Below, piece after piece: positions 27,495-36,710 of a stretch of 64,000 nt of DNA; position 1 is the stretch's first letter; each line of letters begins with the position of its first letter. The DNA is from Sphingomonas aurantiaca (lineage in GTDB: Bacteria > Pseudomonadota > Alphaproteobacteria > Sphingomonadales > Sphingomonadaceae), in the NCBI RefSeq assembly GCF_003050705.1, contig NZ_QAOG01000004.1, positions 493,612 through 557,611 of the forward strand. The letters are read 5' to 3'. The notes under the pieces are model-generated. The model was not told where the DNA came from, did no database searches, and worked only from the letters and a program-made list of their open reading frames with translations. Position numbers and translations under genes: made by a program.

Positions 27495-27953
27495 ATGAGT
27501 GGTCTGTATGAATCGCAACTGCATCGGCGATTGGTCGATGCGCTGTACAGCGAAGCGATGGTGTTGGCGGATGAAGCGCGCACCTATTTCGACGAAGCGG
27601 GGCGGGGGGAGCGGGAGGCGCTGGACGCGATGATCCGTGTGAGTTTCAGCTGCGAGTCGCTGAAGGTCACGACCCGGTTGATGCACGTCATTGCGTGGCT
27701 GTTGACGCAGCGCGCGGTCGAGGCGGGGGAGTTGCAGCCGCGCGATGCGCTCGATCCGGTGCGGCGACTGGGCGATGCGCCGGTGACGGACCAGAGCCTG
27801 CTCGACGTGCTGCCGGTGCGCGCGCGCGCGCTGATCGAGGCGAGCAGCGATTTGCACCGCCGGGTCGGCCTGCTCGACCGGGGACTCGACGAGGTCGATA
27901 TCGTCAGCCCGGTGCTGACCCTGCAGGGCCGCCTAGAACGCGCTGCGTTCTAG
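27495..27953 (+). CDS. DUF1465/RcdA-like protein
   Basis: A 152-residue all-helical protein of the DUF1465 family, which includes Caulobacter RcdA, the adaptor that helps ClpXP degrade the cell-cycle regulator CtrA. Family marks are SEAMVLADEARTYFD near residue 20, SCESLKVTTRLMHVIAWLLTQRA near residues 53-75, and a C-terminal acidic helix. The assignment to the family is firm; the adaptor role in this organism is inference. It is convergent with the nitronate monooxygenase gene. Confidence 0.83.
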   Translation: MSGLYESQLHRRLVDALYSEAMVLADEARTYFDEAGRGEREALDAMIRVSFSCESLKVTTRLMHVIAWLLTQRAVEAGELQPRDALDPVRRLGDAPVTDQSLLDVLPVRARALIEASSDLHRRVGLLDRGLDEVDIVSPVLTLQGRLERAAF

Positions 27954-27965
27954 GCCGTCACCGGT

Positions 27966-28925
27966 TCAGAGCGCGAGGCGGGCGCGGGCGGCGCGATATT
28001 CGCGCTCCAGACGATCGACTCGGTCGGCGACGCTCTCGACCTTGCTGACCGCGCCGATGCCCTGGCCCGAACCCCAGATGTCGCGCCAGGCCTTCGGCTT
28101 CGATCCGTTGCCGCCGCCGAAGTCCATCGTCTTGAGATCGCCCTCGGGCAGATTGTCGGGGTCCATCCCCGCAGCCTCGATCGACGCGCGCAAATAGTTG
28201 CCGTGGACGCCGGTGAACAGGTTCGAATAGACGATGTCGGAGGCTTTGCCCGCGACGATGCCGTCCTTGTAGGCCTGATCCGCATTGGCCTCGGTCGTCG
28301 CGATGAACGGCGAGCCGATATAGCCGAAATCGGCCCCCATCGCCTGCGCCGCGAGCACCGCGTCACCCGTCGCGATCGAGCCCGACAGCGCGAGCGGGCC
28401 GTCGAACCACTGACGGATTTCCTGGATGATCGCGAACGGCGACAGGCGACCGGCATGACCGCCAGCGCCGGCCGCGACCGCGATCAACCCGTCCGCGCCC
28501 TTTTCGATCGCCTTGCGCGCGAACCGGTCGTCGATCACGTCGTGGAGCGTGATGCCGCCCCAGCCATGCACCGCGGTGTTCAGGTCTTCGCGTGCGCCGA
28601 GCGAGGTGATGACGATCGGCACCTGCCACTTGGCACAGGTCGCGAGGTCGCTTTCGAGACGGTCGTTCGACTTGTGGACGATCTGGTTGACCGCGAAGGG
28701 GGCGGCGGGCCGGTCGGGATTGGCGCGGTTGTGTGCACTCAGCTCCTCGGTGATCCGGTGCAACCATTCGTCGAGCAGCGCCTGCGGCCGCGCGTTGAGG
28801 GCCGGGAAAGAGCCTACGATACCCGCCTTGCACTGCGCGATCACCAGTTCCGGGCCGGAAATGATGAACAGCGGCGAGCCGATGACGGGGAGTCGCAGGT
28901 TTTTTAGAATGGCGGGTACGGTCAT
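27966..28925 (-). CDS. Nitronate monooxygenase family flavoprotein
   Basis: A 319-residue FMN TIM-barrel enzyme of the 2-nitropropane dioxygenase family. It shows PVIGSPLFIISGPELVIAQCKAG near the start, the FMN phosphate region GLIAVAAGAGGHAGRLSPFA near residue 145 (with the usual GGHxG-like histidine) and ALSGSIATGDAVLAAQAMGADFGYIGSPF near 185-210. Nitronate monooxygenases detoxify propionate 3-nitronate, but many homologues have other or unknown substrates. It is a single gene preceding a hairpin. Confidence 0.9.
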   Translation of the reverse strand: MTVPAILKNLRLPVIGSPLFIISGPELVIAQCKAGIVGSFPALNARPQALLDEWLHRITEELSAHNRANPDRPAAPFAVNQIVHKSNDRLESDLATCAKWQVPIVITSLGAREDLNTAVHGWGGITLHDVIDDRFARKAIEKGADGLIAVAAGAGGHAGRLSPFAIIQEIRQWFDGPLALSGSIATGDAVLAAQAMGADFGYIGSPFIATTEANADQAYKDGIVAGKASDIVYSNLFTGVHGNYLRASIEAAGMDPDNLPEGDLKTMDFGGGNGSKPKAWRDIWGSGQGIGAVSKVESVADRVDRLEREYRAARARLAL

Positions 28926-28971
28926 GCCGGTTTTCTAGCGCAACGCAATCGCGCGCGCCAGAGCCGGTTTT

Positions 28972-29009
28972 GCCCTCCATCCAGCCGATGTTCAGGCCGG
29001 ATGGAGGGC
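28972..29009. terminator. Hairpin after the aldehyde oxidoreductase operon
   Basis: Eleven perfect base pairs, GCCCTCCATCC against GGATGGAGGGC, with a 16-base loop, lie seven bases beyond the paoC-like stop. There is no U run on the minus strand, so intrinsic termination is uncertain; it may protect the 3' end. Confidence 0.5.
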
Positions 29010-29015
29010 AGGGTA

Positions 29016-31208
29016 TCAGACCATCTTGCCGATCACCTTGTCGAGCGTCAGCGGATATTCGCGGACGCGGACGCCGCAGGCATTGTAGACCGCGTTGGCG
29101 ATCGCCGCGCCGACGCCGCAAAGGCCGAGCTCGCCGATGCCCTTGGCCTTCATCGGCGAGGACTTTTCGTCCAGCTCGTCCATGAAGAACACGTCCTGCA
29201 TCGGAATGTCGGCATGCGCGGGGACGTGATATTCGGCGAGGTCGTGATTGACGAAATAGCCGAACCGCGTGTCGACGATCGCGTCCTCCATCAACGCCGC
29301 GCCGACGCCCATCGTCATCGCACCGATCACCTGGCTGCGCGCCGATTTCGGGTTGAGGATACGCCCGGCGGCAAACGCACCGCTCATCCGGCGGACACGG
29401 ATCTCACCGGTGGCCGAATCGACTCCGACCTCGACGAAATGCGCGCCGAACGTCGCCTGCGCATAGGTCTTGGTCAGATCGCCGAACTCGATCGAATCCT
29501 CGGCAGACAAGCCGGCATCGCCCGCGGCCTCGGACAGCGAGACGCTGCGGTTGCCCGACTTCACCTTGCCGTCCTCGAACACGACATCGTCCGAATTGAA
29601 GCCGAGCTTGCGCGCGACCGACTCGCGCAGCGCCATGCAGGCTGCATAGACACCCGCGGTCGAGCTGTTGCCGCCCCACTGGCCGCCCGACCCCGACGAG
29701 GCGGGGAAGCTGCTGTCGCCGAGCAGCACGATGACCTTGTCCATCGGCACGCCCATCAGTTCGGCGACGGTCTGGCCGATGATCGTGTAGCTGCCCGTGC
29801 CGATATCGGTCATGTCGGTGGCCACCGTCACCATGCCCTTCTTGTCGATGCCGACGCGGGCGCCCGACTTCATCGTCACGTTGTCGCGAAACGCCGACGC
29901 CATGCCCATGCCGACCAGCCAGCGCCCGTCGCGGACCTGGCCGGGTACGGGATTGCGCTTGTTCCAGCCGAAGCGTTCGGCGCCGGTCTTCAGGCAACCG
30001 ACCAGATCGCGCTGCGAGAACTGGCGCGAGGGCTTTTCGGGATCGACCTGCGTGTCGTTGACGATCCGCAGCTGGACCGGGTCCATCTTCAGCTTCTCGG
30101 CCAGCTCGTCCATGGCCGCTTCGAGCGCGAGCAGCCCGACCGCCTCGCCCGGCGCGCGCATCGCATTGCCCTCGGGAAGGTCGAGCACGGCGAGACGAGT
30201 CGCGGTCATGCGGTTGGCGCCGGCGTACAGCAGACGAGTCGCGTTCGGCGCGGTCTCGGGACCGCCGCCGGGCAGGTCGCCCGACCAGCTCTCATGCGCG
30301 ATCGCGGTGATCTTGCCGCCCTTCTGCGCACCGATGCGCAGGCGCTGGATCGTCGCGGGGCGATGCGTGGTGTTGTTCATCACCTGCGGACGCGTCAGCG
30401 CGAGCTTGACCGGCCGCCCACCGATCGCGCGCGAGCCAAGCGCCGCCATCACCGCATCGCTGCGGATCCAGAGCTTCGACCCGAAGCCGCCACCGACATA
30501 GGGCGACATCACATGGATGTTGTCCTTCGGGATCAGCAGCGTCTCGCTCATGTCGCCGACAGCCCAGGCGATCATCTGGTTCGACGTCCACAGCGTCAGC
30601 TTGTCGCCCGTCCACGCCGCGGTCGTCGAATGCGGCTCCATCATCTGATGGCTCTGGTCGGGCGTCGTGTAACGCTCGTCGACCTTCACCGCCGCCTTGG
30701 CGAACGCGCCGGCAAAGTCGCCTACGGCCGTGTCGGGGGTGCCGCTCTTGGGCTTGGTTGCCGAGCCCTGCGACGCGGCGAGATCGAAATTGCCCTTCGC
30801 CCGCGCATAATTGACGCGCAGCAGCTTGGTCGCGGCACGCGCCTGCTCGAACGTCTCTGCGACAACGACGGCGACGGCCTGGTCGTAATGCTGGACGTCG
30901 GGGCCGGCGAGCATCCGCGCGGTGTGGTTCTTGGCCTTGCCGATCTTGCCGGCATTCTCATAGGTGACGACCGCGAGCACGCCGGGTGCCGCCTTGGCGT
31001 CGGCGACGTCGATGCTCTCGATCCGGCCCTTGGCGATCGAGGAACCGAGAATATAGCCATAGGCTGCGTTCGGTGCGGCGTCGCTCCGCTCATAGGCGTA
31101 ATGCGCGGTGCCGGTCGTCTTCAGTTTGCCGTCGATACGATCGATCGGCTTGCCGAGCACCTTCATCCGGTCGGTGGGATTGGCGGTTGCGGGGGTATCG
31201 AACTTCAT
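29016..31208 (-). CDS. paoC: Molybdopterin-binding subunit of PaoABC-type aldehyde oxidoreductase
   Basis: The catalytic large subunit (730 residues) of a xanthine-oxidase-family enzyme. It has the small hammerhead domain (about 20-130) and Mo-cofactor domains with YVGGGFGSKLW near 235, MRAPGEAVGLLALEAAMDEL near 345 and the catalytic glutamate in KGIGELGLCGVGAAIANAV near 690. With the two genes before it, it would oxidise aldehydes in the periplasm. Only five bases separate it from the FAD subunit stop. A PaoD/XdhC-type cofactor chaperone is not in the window. Confidence 0.9.
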   Translation of the reverse strand: MKFDTPATANPTDRMKVLGKPIDRIDGKLKTTGTAHYAYERSDAAPNAAYGYILGSSIAKGRIESIDVADAKAAPGVLAVVTYENAGKIGKAKNHTARMLAGPDVQHYDQAVAVVVAETFEQARAATKLLRVNYARAKGNFDLAASQGSATKPKSGTPDTAVGDFAGAFAKAAVKVDERYTTPDQSHQMMEPHSTTAAWTGDKLTLWTSNQMIAWAVGDMSETLLIPKDNIHVMSPYVGGGFGSKLWIRSDAVMAALGSRAIGGRPVKLALTRPQVMNNTTHRPATIQRLRIGAQKGGKITAIAHESWSGDLPGGGPETAPNATRLLYAGANRMTATRLAVLDLPEGNAMRAPGEAVGLLALEAAMDELAEKLKMDPVQLRIVNDTQVDPEKPSRQFSQRDLVGCLKTGAERFGWNKRNPVPGQVRDGRWLVGMGMASAFRDNVTMKSGARVGIDKKGMVTVATDMTDIGTGSYTIIGQTVAELMGVPMDKVIVLLGDSSFPASSGSGGQWGGNSSTAGVYAACMALRESVARKLGFNSDDVVFEDGKVKSGNRSVSLSEAAGDAGLSAEDSIEFGDLTKTYAQATFGAHFVEVGVDSATGEIRVRRMSGAFAAGRILNPKSARSQVIGAMTMGVGAALMEDAIVDTRFGYFVNHDLAEYHVPAHADIPMQDVFFMDELDEKSSPMKAKGIGELGLCGVGAAIANAVYNACGVRVREYPLTLDKVIGKMV

Positions 31209-31213
31209 GGGCG

Positions 31214-32164
31214 TCAGGCCTTCGCGTCTTCGAACACGGCGCCGATGGTGCGTTCGACCAACGGCAGCTTGAACGCGTTCTGTGAGGTGGTGCGGGCGCC
31301 GGCGAGAACCGCCGCTGCGGTGGCCTTGGCGCCATTGGGCATCTGCGCCTCGGCCGCCTCGACGCGCCAGGGCTTGTGCGCGAGGCCACCAAAGGCGAGC
31401 CGGCCACGACCGCCGGGCTGGATCACGGCTGCGACCGAGATCAGCGCGAAGGCGTAGGACGCACGGTCGCGCACCTTCTGGTAAATGTGCGTGCCGCCGA
31501 TCGGCTTGGGCAAGGTCACCGCGGTGATGAGCTCACCCGGGGCGAGCGACGTCTCGATGTTCGGCGTCGCACCGGGCAGCCGGTGGAAGTCGGCGATCGG
31601 GATCGCGCGGGTGGCGCCGGCGGCGTTCACCGTCTCCACGGTCGCGTCGAGCACGCGCATTGCGACGGCCATGTCGCTCGGATGCGTGGCGATGCACGCC
31701 TCGCTCGTCCCCATGATCGCGAGGTTACGGTTGAACCCGCCGATCGCGGCGCAACCGCTGCCCGGCTGGCGCTTGTTGCAGGGCTTGGTGGTGTCGTAGA
31801 AATAGGGGCAGCGCGTGCGCTGGAGCAGGTTGCCCGCGGTGGTCGCCTTGTTGCGGAGCTGGCCGCTGGCGCCGGAGACCAGCGCACGGCTGAGCACGCC
31901 GTAATCCTTGCGGACACGCGCATCGGCGGCGAGATCGGTGTTGCGGACGAGTGCGCCAACGCGGAGGCCACCGTCGGCGGTCGGAGCGATCTTGTCGAGG
32001 CCGAGGCCGTTGACGTCGATCAGATGCTGCGGCGTCTCGATCTGCAGCTTCATCAGATCGAGCAGGTTGGTGCCGCCGGCGATGAACTTGGCGCCCGGCA
32101 TGCGGGCCGCGGCGCTCGCTGCCTCCTTGGCCGAGGTGGCGCGCTCATAGGTGAAGGCCTTCAT
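31214..32164 (-). CDS. paoB: FAD/4Fe-4S subunit of PaoABC-type aldehyde oxidoreductase
   Basis: A 316-residue medium subunit. The FAD-binding PCMH fold holds [21 protein letters not shown] near residue 27, and [26 protein letters not shown] near 108. The following cysteines ([21 protein letters not shown]) match the extra 4Fe-4S cluster of PaoB, which ordinary xanthine dehydrogenases lack. The start at 32164 overlaps the stop of the 2Fe-2S subunit (ATGA). Confidence 0.9.
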   Translation of the reverse strand: MKAFTYERATSAKEAASAAARMPGAKFIAGGTNLLDLMKLQIETPQHLIDVNGLGLDKIAPTADGGLRVGALVRNTDLAADARVRKDYGVLSRALVSGASGQLRNKATTAGNLLQRTRCPYFYDTTKPCNKRQPGSGCAAIGGFNRNLAIMGTSEACIATHPSDMAVAMRVLDATVETVNAAGATRAIPIADFHRLPGATPNIETSLAPGELITAVTLPKPIGGTHIYQKVRDRASYAFALISVAAVIQPGGRGRLAFGGLAHKPWRVEAAEAQMPNGAKATAAAVLAGARTTSQNAFKLPLVERTIGAVFEDAKA

Positions 32165-32805
32165 GCCGTGCGCTCCGTGCCCGCGACTTCGTGGATCGCG
32201 TCGATGATGTTGGCATAGGCGCCGCAGCGGCAGATATTGCCACTCATCCGCTCGCGCAGTTCGTCGGTGGTGACGGTCGGCTGCGCGGCGATGTCGCCGG
32301 TGACGTGGCTGGGGATGCCCGCCTTGATTTCGCCGAGCGTCGCGACCGCCGAGCAGATCTGGCCCGGCGTGCAATAGCCGCACTGATAGCCGTCATGCTT
32401 GACGAACGCGGCCTGCATCGCGTGGAGCTTCTCGGGCGTGCCGAGGCCTTCGATCGTGGTGATCTCCTCACCTTCGTGCATCACCGCGAGCGTGAGGCAG
32501 CTATTGATCCGGCGACCCTCGACGATCACCGTGCACGCGCCGCACTGGCCGTGGTCGCAGCCCTTCTTGGTGCCGGTGAGCTTCAGATTCTCGCGCAGTG
32601 CGTCGAGCAGCGTGGTCCGCGTGTCGACGTTGATCTTGGTCGTGCGGCCGTTCACCTTGAGCGTGACCGGCATCGTCGGCGGCGCGGGCTGCGCGCTGCC
32701 CTGTGTCTGGGCCTGCGCGGCAGGTGCCGCGGCCAGCGTAGCCGACGCGACACCGCCGGCAATCACGCCACGGCGCGATACCGGAAAACCTTCATCCTGA
32801 TGCAT
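32161..32805 (-). CDS. paoA: 2Fe-2S subunit of PaoABC-type aldehyde oxidoreductase (Tat-exported)
   Basis: A 214-residue small subunit with a twin-arginine signal (SRRGVIAGG, then an Ala-rich helix ending AAQAQ), sending the folded complex to the periplasm. The plant-type 2Fe-2S motif [21 protein letters not shown] lies near residues 84-104, and the second all-helical cluster uses [11 protein letters not shown] and CRCGAY. First gene of the operon, transcribed divergently from a small hypothetical gene. Confidence 0.92.
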   Translation of the reverse strand: MHQDEGFPVSRRGVIAGGVASATLAAAPAAQAQTQGSAQPAPPTMPVTLKVNGRTTKINVDTRTTLLDALRENLKLTGTKKGCDHGQCGACTVIVEGRRINSCLTLAVMHEGEEITTIEGLGTPEKLHAMQAAFVKHDGYQCGYCTPGQICSAVATLGEIKAGIPSHVTGDIAAQPTVTTDELRERMSGNICRCGAYANIIDAIHEVAGTERTA

Positions 32806-32913
32806 ATAAACCCCTGTATCTGCTAGCGTAACTCGCGAGGGCAGCCAAAGTTGCGCTGGTGCGCATTTGGTTCCGTGAAATCTCGGTCATGTGGTTTGCG
32901 ATAGGGTGTTGTA

Positions 32914-33114
32914 ATGCGGACGATTTCTTCCGGTGTTTCGGTCCGGCTTTATCATCTCGACGATAGCGGGGAGGGCGGAGCGGCGACGACGTTGTTCTAT
33001 GGACCTTTGGCGGAGGCGCTGGGGATCGCGGCGCGGCAGGAGGAGGACGTGCAGGCGGGATTATATCTGGCGACGGAGAACGACGTCGTCGCGTATCTGG
33101 ATCTGGAGGGGTAG
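32914..33114 (+). CDS. Small hypothetical protein
   Basis: A 66-residue acidic frame (SVRLYHLDDSGEGG, then AEALGIAARQEEDVQAGLYLATENDVVAYLDLEG). I recognise no family, but the alternation of hydrophobic and acidic residues and the clean stop before a repeat look protein-like. The upstream ribosome-binding site is weak. It could be a compact alpha/beta protein. Confidence 0.55.
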   Translation: MRTISSGVSVRLYHLDDSGEGGAATTLFYGPLAEALGIAARQEEDVQAGLYLATENDVVAYLDLEG

Positions 33115-33141
33115 CTCACGAATGCGCCTTCGCCGATTTCA

Positions 33142-33245
33142 CCACCCCGGCGAAGGCCGGGGCCCAATTGGGGGCGCATAGTAAAGGCGGGCTGCGCTTC
33201 GTTACGACCACCTTTCCAATTGGGCCCCGGCCTTTGCCGGGGTGG
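33142..33245. repeat. Long inverted repeat between small gene and lpd
   Basis: CCACCCCGGCGAAGGCCGGG with GGCCCAATTGGG on the left mirrors CCAATTGGGCCCCGGCC and TTTGCCGGGGTGG on the right, giving a stem of about 30 bases with a roughly 40-base loop. It is a variant of the REP-like GTCATCC family. It may end transcription of the convergent neighbours. Confidence 0.82.
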
Positions 33246-33268
33246 TGCAGTGGCCGCGCCGCGTCGGC

Positions 33269-34687
33269 TCACGTCCCCGGCGTGAAGCCGTCGTCGCGAT
33301 CTGGCGGGGTCGGCGCGTGCACTTCGGCGCAGATCGAGCGGAGCGCATCCTTCATGCCTTCCTCGAACGTCGGATGGTAGAAGGGCAAGTCGAGCACCTC
33401 GGTCGCGGTCCAGCCGCTCTGGATCGCCCAGGCGATCAGGTGCGCGCTGTGCTCGACCGCAGGTCCCGCCATCGTCGCGCCCGTCAGGCGGCCGTCGCGG
33501 CGGTCGGCGTAGAAGCGCACCAGCCCGGCATTGCACGCCTCGACTTTCGCACGGCCCTGATCGTCATAGGAGGCGGTGCCGATGACGCTGTCGGTATCTT
33601 CGTCCTTGGCGATCTTGCCGATCACTGCGACGTTGGGATGCGTGAAGGTGATCGCGAACGGGACGGAGCGCTTGCCGGGCGTGACCTCGGGATAGCTCGC
33701 CGCATTGCGCCCCGCGATCATGCCCTCCGCCGACGCCTCGTGCAGTACCGCGCGATCGTGATCCGCATCGCCCGCGATGAAGATCGGCGCGCTGCCACAT
33801 TGCATCGTGTCAGGATCATAGTCGGGCATCCCGTGCTCATCGAGCGCGAGCCCGGTCGTCTCGAGCCCGATGTCCTTGATCCGCGGTGGCCGGCCCGTCG
33901 CGACGAGCAGATAGTCGAAGCGCTTGCTGCCCGACTCCGAACCCGTCCAGGAGAGCGCGACGCCGCCGCCTTCGGGTTCGGCCTTGAGTTCGACGCCGAG
34001 CAGGATCGGCATCTCGCGCGACAGGATCGCGTGATACGCCTCGGCGACATGGGGGTCCTTCAGCCCGCCGATCGTCTCACCCATGTCGAACACCATCGTC
34101 TCGACGCCGAGCCGCGCCATCGCCTGCGCGAGTTCGAGTCCCAGCGCGCCTGCGCCGATCACGCCGATCGAGCCGGGCAAGTCCTTCAGCTCGAAGATGC
34201 TTTCGTTGGTCAGCACGCGGCCGCGCACGACGTCGAACATGTCGGGGATGGCGGGGCTCGATCCGGTCGCGATCACGACGGATTTCGCGTGGACCTGGCG
34301 CCCGTCGCTGAGCGCCAGGATCGTCGCGCCTGCGAATTTTGCGCGTGCCTCGATCTTCACTTCGTTGGGCAATTTGTCGATCGACTTTTCGACGCCGGCG
34401 ACAAACGCATCGCGCTCCTTGCGGACTCGCGCCATCACCGCGATGCCGTCGACCTTGGCAGACGCGTCGACGCCAAAGACCTTGGCCTGGTCGACCGCAT
34501 GCATCGCATTGCCGGCCGCGATCAACAGCTTGGAGGGCATACATCCTACGCTGGCGCAGGTCGTGCCGCCAAAGCCCTCGTCGATCAGCAGCGTCTTGGC
34601 GCCGTTGCGGCGCGCGCTGCGCTCGGCGGCGAGGCCGGCGGTGCCCGCGCCGATGATCGCGACATCGCAGGTCAGGTTGGTCATCAT
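33269..34687 (-). CDS. Dihydrolipoyl dehydrogenase-type flavoprotein
   Basis: A 472-residue class I pyridine nucleotide-disulfide oxidoreductase. FAD motif VAIIGAGTAGLAAE is at residues 9-22, the redox disulfide GTTCASVGCMPSK near residue 42, the NAD motif GVIGAGALGLELAQ near 178, and the interface active site HPTFEEG near 448. The GTTCASVGC form is that of stand-alone lipoamide dehydrogenases rather than the PDH/OGDH subunit, and no dehydrogenase complex genes are adjacent. Adjacent ATGs at 34687 and 34684 are possible starts. Confidence 0.88.
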   Translation of the reverse strand: MMTNLTCDVAIIGAGTAGLAAERSARRNGAKTLLIDEGFGGTTCASVGCMPSKLLIAAGNAMHAVDQAKVFGVDASAKVDGIAVMARVRKERDAFVAGVEKSIDKLPNEVKIEARAKFAGATILALSDGRQVHAKSVVIATGSSPAIPDMFDVVRGRVLTNESIFELKDLPGSIGVIGAGALGLELAQAMARLGVETMVFDMGETIGGLKDPHVAEAYHAILSREMPILLGVELKAEPEGGGVALSWTGSESGSKRFDYLLVATGRPPRIKDIGLETTGLALDEHGMPDYDPDTMQCGSAPIFIAGDADHDRAVLHEASAEGMIAGRNAASYPEVTPGKRSVPFAITFTHPNVAVIGKIAKDEDTDSVIGTASYDDQGRAKVEACNAGLVRFYADRRDGRLTGATMAGPAVEHSAHLIAWAIQSGWTATEVLDLPFYHPTFEEGMKDALRSICAEVHAPTPPDRDDGFTPGT

Positions 34688-34787
34688 GGTCTCCGTCGCC
34701 GGAGGATTCCGGGAATGCGGTCTACGAAACCTTCGATGCCGCCCAGCCGTTCCGAGTGGCAGCACATTCCCGTATCGAAGGACGCTT

Positions 34788-35414
34788 ATGTTAACGCTGC
34801 ACCATCTCAACTACTCGCGGTCGATCCGCGTGATCTGGCTGCTCGAAGAGCTCGGGATCGAATATGACCTCGTCAAATATGAGCGCGACGCGAACTTCCG
34901 TGCGCCGCCTGAGCTGAAAGCGATCCACCCGCTCGGCAAGGCCCCCGTGCTGGTCGATGGCGACCTGACGCTGGCCGAGAGCGCGCCGATCCTCGCCTAT
35001 GTCGACGAGCGTTATGGCGAGCGCCGCTTCTCGCCGCCGATCGACAGCGATGCGGCGGCGGTGCACGACGAATGGCTGCAATATGTCGAGAGCTCGGCCG
35101 CGTTGCCGATCATGATGACGTCGCTCGGCAAGCGGATGGGCGGGCTCCCCGATGGCCTCGCCAAGTTCACCGGTCCCGAGGTGACCAAGACGCTCGACTA
35201 TATCGGTACCGGGGTCGGCGATGGCCCGTATCTGATGGGGGAGCAGCTGATGCTGGCCGACATTCAGATGTGCTATATCCTCGCGATCGCGGAAAGCGCC
35301 GGGCTGCTGGGCGATCATCCGGACGTCGCGGCGTATCTCGACCGGCTGCGCGCGCGCCCGGCCTTTGTCGCTGCCACCGAGATCGGCGGTCCGTTGATGG
35401 CACCCCGCCGATGA
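34788..35414 (+). CDS. Glutathione S-transferase family protein
   Basis: A 208-residue cytosolic GST. The N-terminal thioredoxin-like domain (about 1-80) has LHHLNYSRSIRVIWLLEELG with the probable glutathione-activating Ser near residue 9, the cis-Pro in LGKAPVL, and ESAPILAYV; the C-terminal helical domain follows with GDGPYLMGEQLMLADIQM. The start at 34788 has AAGGA six bases upstream. It is divergent from the lipoamide dehydrogenase gene. The substrate is unknown. Confidence 0.92.
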   Translation: MLTLHHLNYSRSIRVIWLLEELGIEYDLVKYERDANFRAPPELKAIHPLGKAPVLVDGDLTLAESAPILAYVDERYGERRFSPPIDSDAAAVHDEWLQYVESSAALPIMMTSLGKRMGGLPDGLAKFTGPEVTKTLDYIGTGVGDGPYLMGEQLMLADIQMCYILAIAESAGLLGDHPDVAAYLDRLRARPAFVAATEIGGPLMAPRR

Positions 35415-35422
35415 GCGGCGCT

Positions 35423-35451
35423 CCGTCATCCCGGTCGGCCCGGGATGACGG
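35423..35451. repeat. REP-like palindrome, GTCATCC family, short copy
   Basis: CCGTCATCCCGG and CCGGGATGACGG pair almost perfectly around a central GTCGG, eight bases after the GST stop. It is a single-hairpin version of the longer copies and may act as a 3' end structure. Confidence 0.8.
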
Positions 35452-35496
35452 CTCCACTGCCCCCGAAGCCGGGCGGTGCATACGTATTCAGGCTCC

Positions 35497-35512
35497 AGTG
35501 TACCGGTACCAC
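35497..35512. promoter_or_regulatory. Candidate LacI-family operator
   Basis: AGTGTACCGGTACCAC is a near-perfect palindrome with the central CG typical of LacI-family sites (half-sites GTGTACC and GTGGTACC). It lies about 120 bases before the lacI-type gene that starts the regulator-transporter unit, so autoregulation is likely. This is inference. Confidence 0.5.
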
Positions 35513-35630
35513 CTTGGTTCTGTGGCTGTTTTGCCACGCTCGGCGGGGTGGCGATGTTGACGCCCGCGCGGTTCTGGCGTGATGCTGACCCACGGCCATC
35601 CCACGCGCAGAGGGGCCCTGGACCGCGAGG

Positions 35631-36710
35631 ATGCTGGAGGACCCGATCGTCGTGAATGCCGCTGCCAAGTCTTCCAGCCGATCCGGCGGCAAACCGACCT
35701 CGTTCGACATCGCGCAACTCGCCGGCGTTTCGCAACCTACCGTATCGCGCGCGCTGCGGGGCAGCTCGACGGTCAATCTGGCGACGCGGCAGCGGATCGA
35801 GGCGATTGCGCGGCAATTGAACTACACCGTCGATCGCAGCGCCTCGAACCTGCGCAACGGCACGACCAAGACGATCGCGCTGCTGCTGTTCCGCGATCCG
35901 ACCCCCGACGAGACCGTGGTCAACCCGTTCTTCCTCGGCATGCTCGGCGCGATGATGGCGGCGTGCGGATCGCATGGCTACGACCTGCTCGTGTCGTTCC
36001 AGCAATTCTCGAGCGACTGGCATACCGATTACGAGGACAGCCACCGCGCCGACGGGCTGATCCTGCTCGGCTATGGCGATTACGCCGATTACCGGTCCCG
36101 GCTCGAGACGCTCGTCGCGCAGGGGACGCATTTTGTGCGCTGGGGCTCGGTCCAGCCGGGGCAGCCGGGGCTGACGATCGGGTGCGACAATATCGCGGGC
36201 GGCGCGGCGGCGGCGCGGCACCTGCTCGACCGCGGGCGGCGGCGGATCGCGTTCCTGGGCAGCGCCACCGATCATTATCCCGAGTTTCACGACCGGTATC
36301 GCGGCTATGTCGCGGCGCTGGGCGAGCATGGCATCGCGGCGGATCCTAAGCTTCAGGTCGAGACGATCTCGACCGAGGAGGATGCGACGCAGGCGACGCG
36401 CGAGCTGCTTCGCCGCGGTGTGCCGTTCGATGCGATCGTCGCGGCGAGCGACCTGATCGCGCTGGCCGCGATGCGCGTGTTGGCGGGGGCCGGGATCAAC
36501 GTGCCCTATGACGTCGCGATCGTCGGGTTCGACGACATCCCCGCCGCCAGCCTTGCCAATCCGCCGCTGACGACGATCGCGCAGGACAGCGGGCTGGCCG
36601 GACGGCGGCTGGTCGAGATGCTGCTCGCGCGGATCGGCGATCGACCCGTCGAGAGCACGGTACTGCCCACGCAATTGGTGATCCGACGATCATCGGGTGA
36701 AGGACGCTGA
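35631..36710 (+). CDS. LacI family transcriptional regulator
   Basis: A 359-residue repressor. The HTH and hinge are clear: TSFDIAQLAGVSQPTVSRAL near residues 23-42, then YTVDRSASNLRNG as the hinge. The rest is a periplasmic-binding-protein-like sugar sensor ending in VPYDVAIVGFDDIPAASLANPPLTTI near 295-320. Its stop is directly followed by the ATG of a sugar transporter, so the sensed molecule is probably that transporter's substrate (a disaccharide such as sucrose or maltose, by inference). Confidence 0.92.
   Translation: MLEDPIVVNAAAKSSSRSGGKPTSFDIAQLAGVSQPTVSRALRGSSTVNLATRQRIEAIARQLNYTVDRSASNLRNGTTKTIALLLFRDPTPDETVVNPFFLGMLGAMMAACGSHGYDLLVSFQQFSSDWHTDYEDSHRADGLILLGYGDYADYRSRLETLVAQGTHFVRWGSVQPGQPGLTIGCDNIAGGAAAARHLLDRGRRRIAFLGSATDHYPEFHDRYRGYVAALGEHGIAADPKLQVETISTEEDATQATRELLRRGVPFDAIVAASDLIALAAMRVLAGAGINVPYDVAIVGFDDIPAASLANPPLTTIAQDSGLAGRRLVEMLLARIGDRPVESTVLPTQLVIRRSSGEGR

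Noticed and set aside
29001..31457. An 818-residue plus-strand frame.
   Set aside because: Antisense to the paoC-like gene, with His/Arg/Asp-rich composition and no family features.
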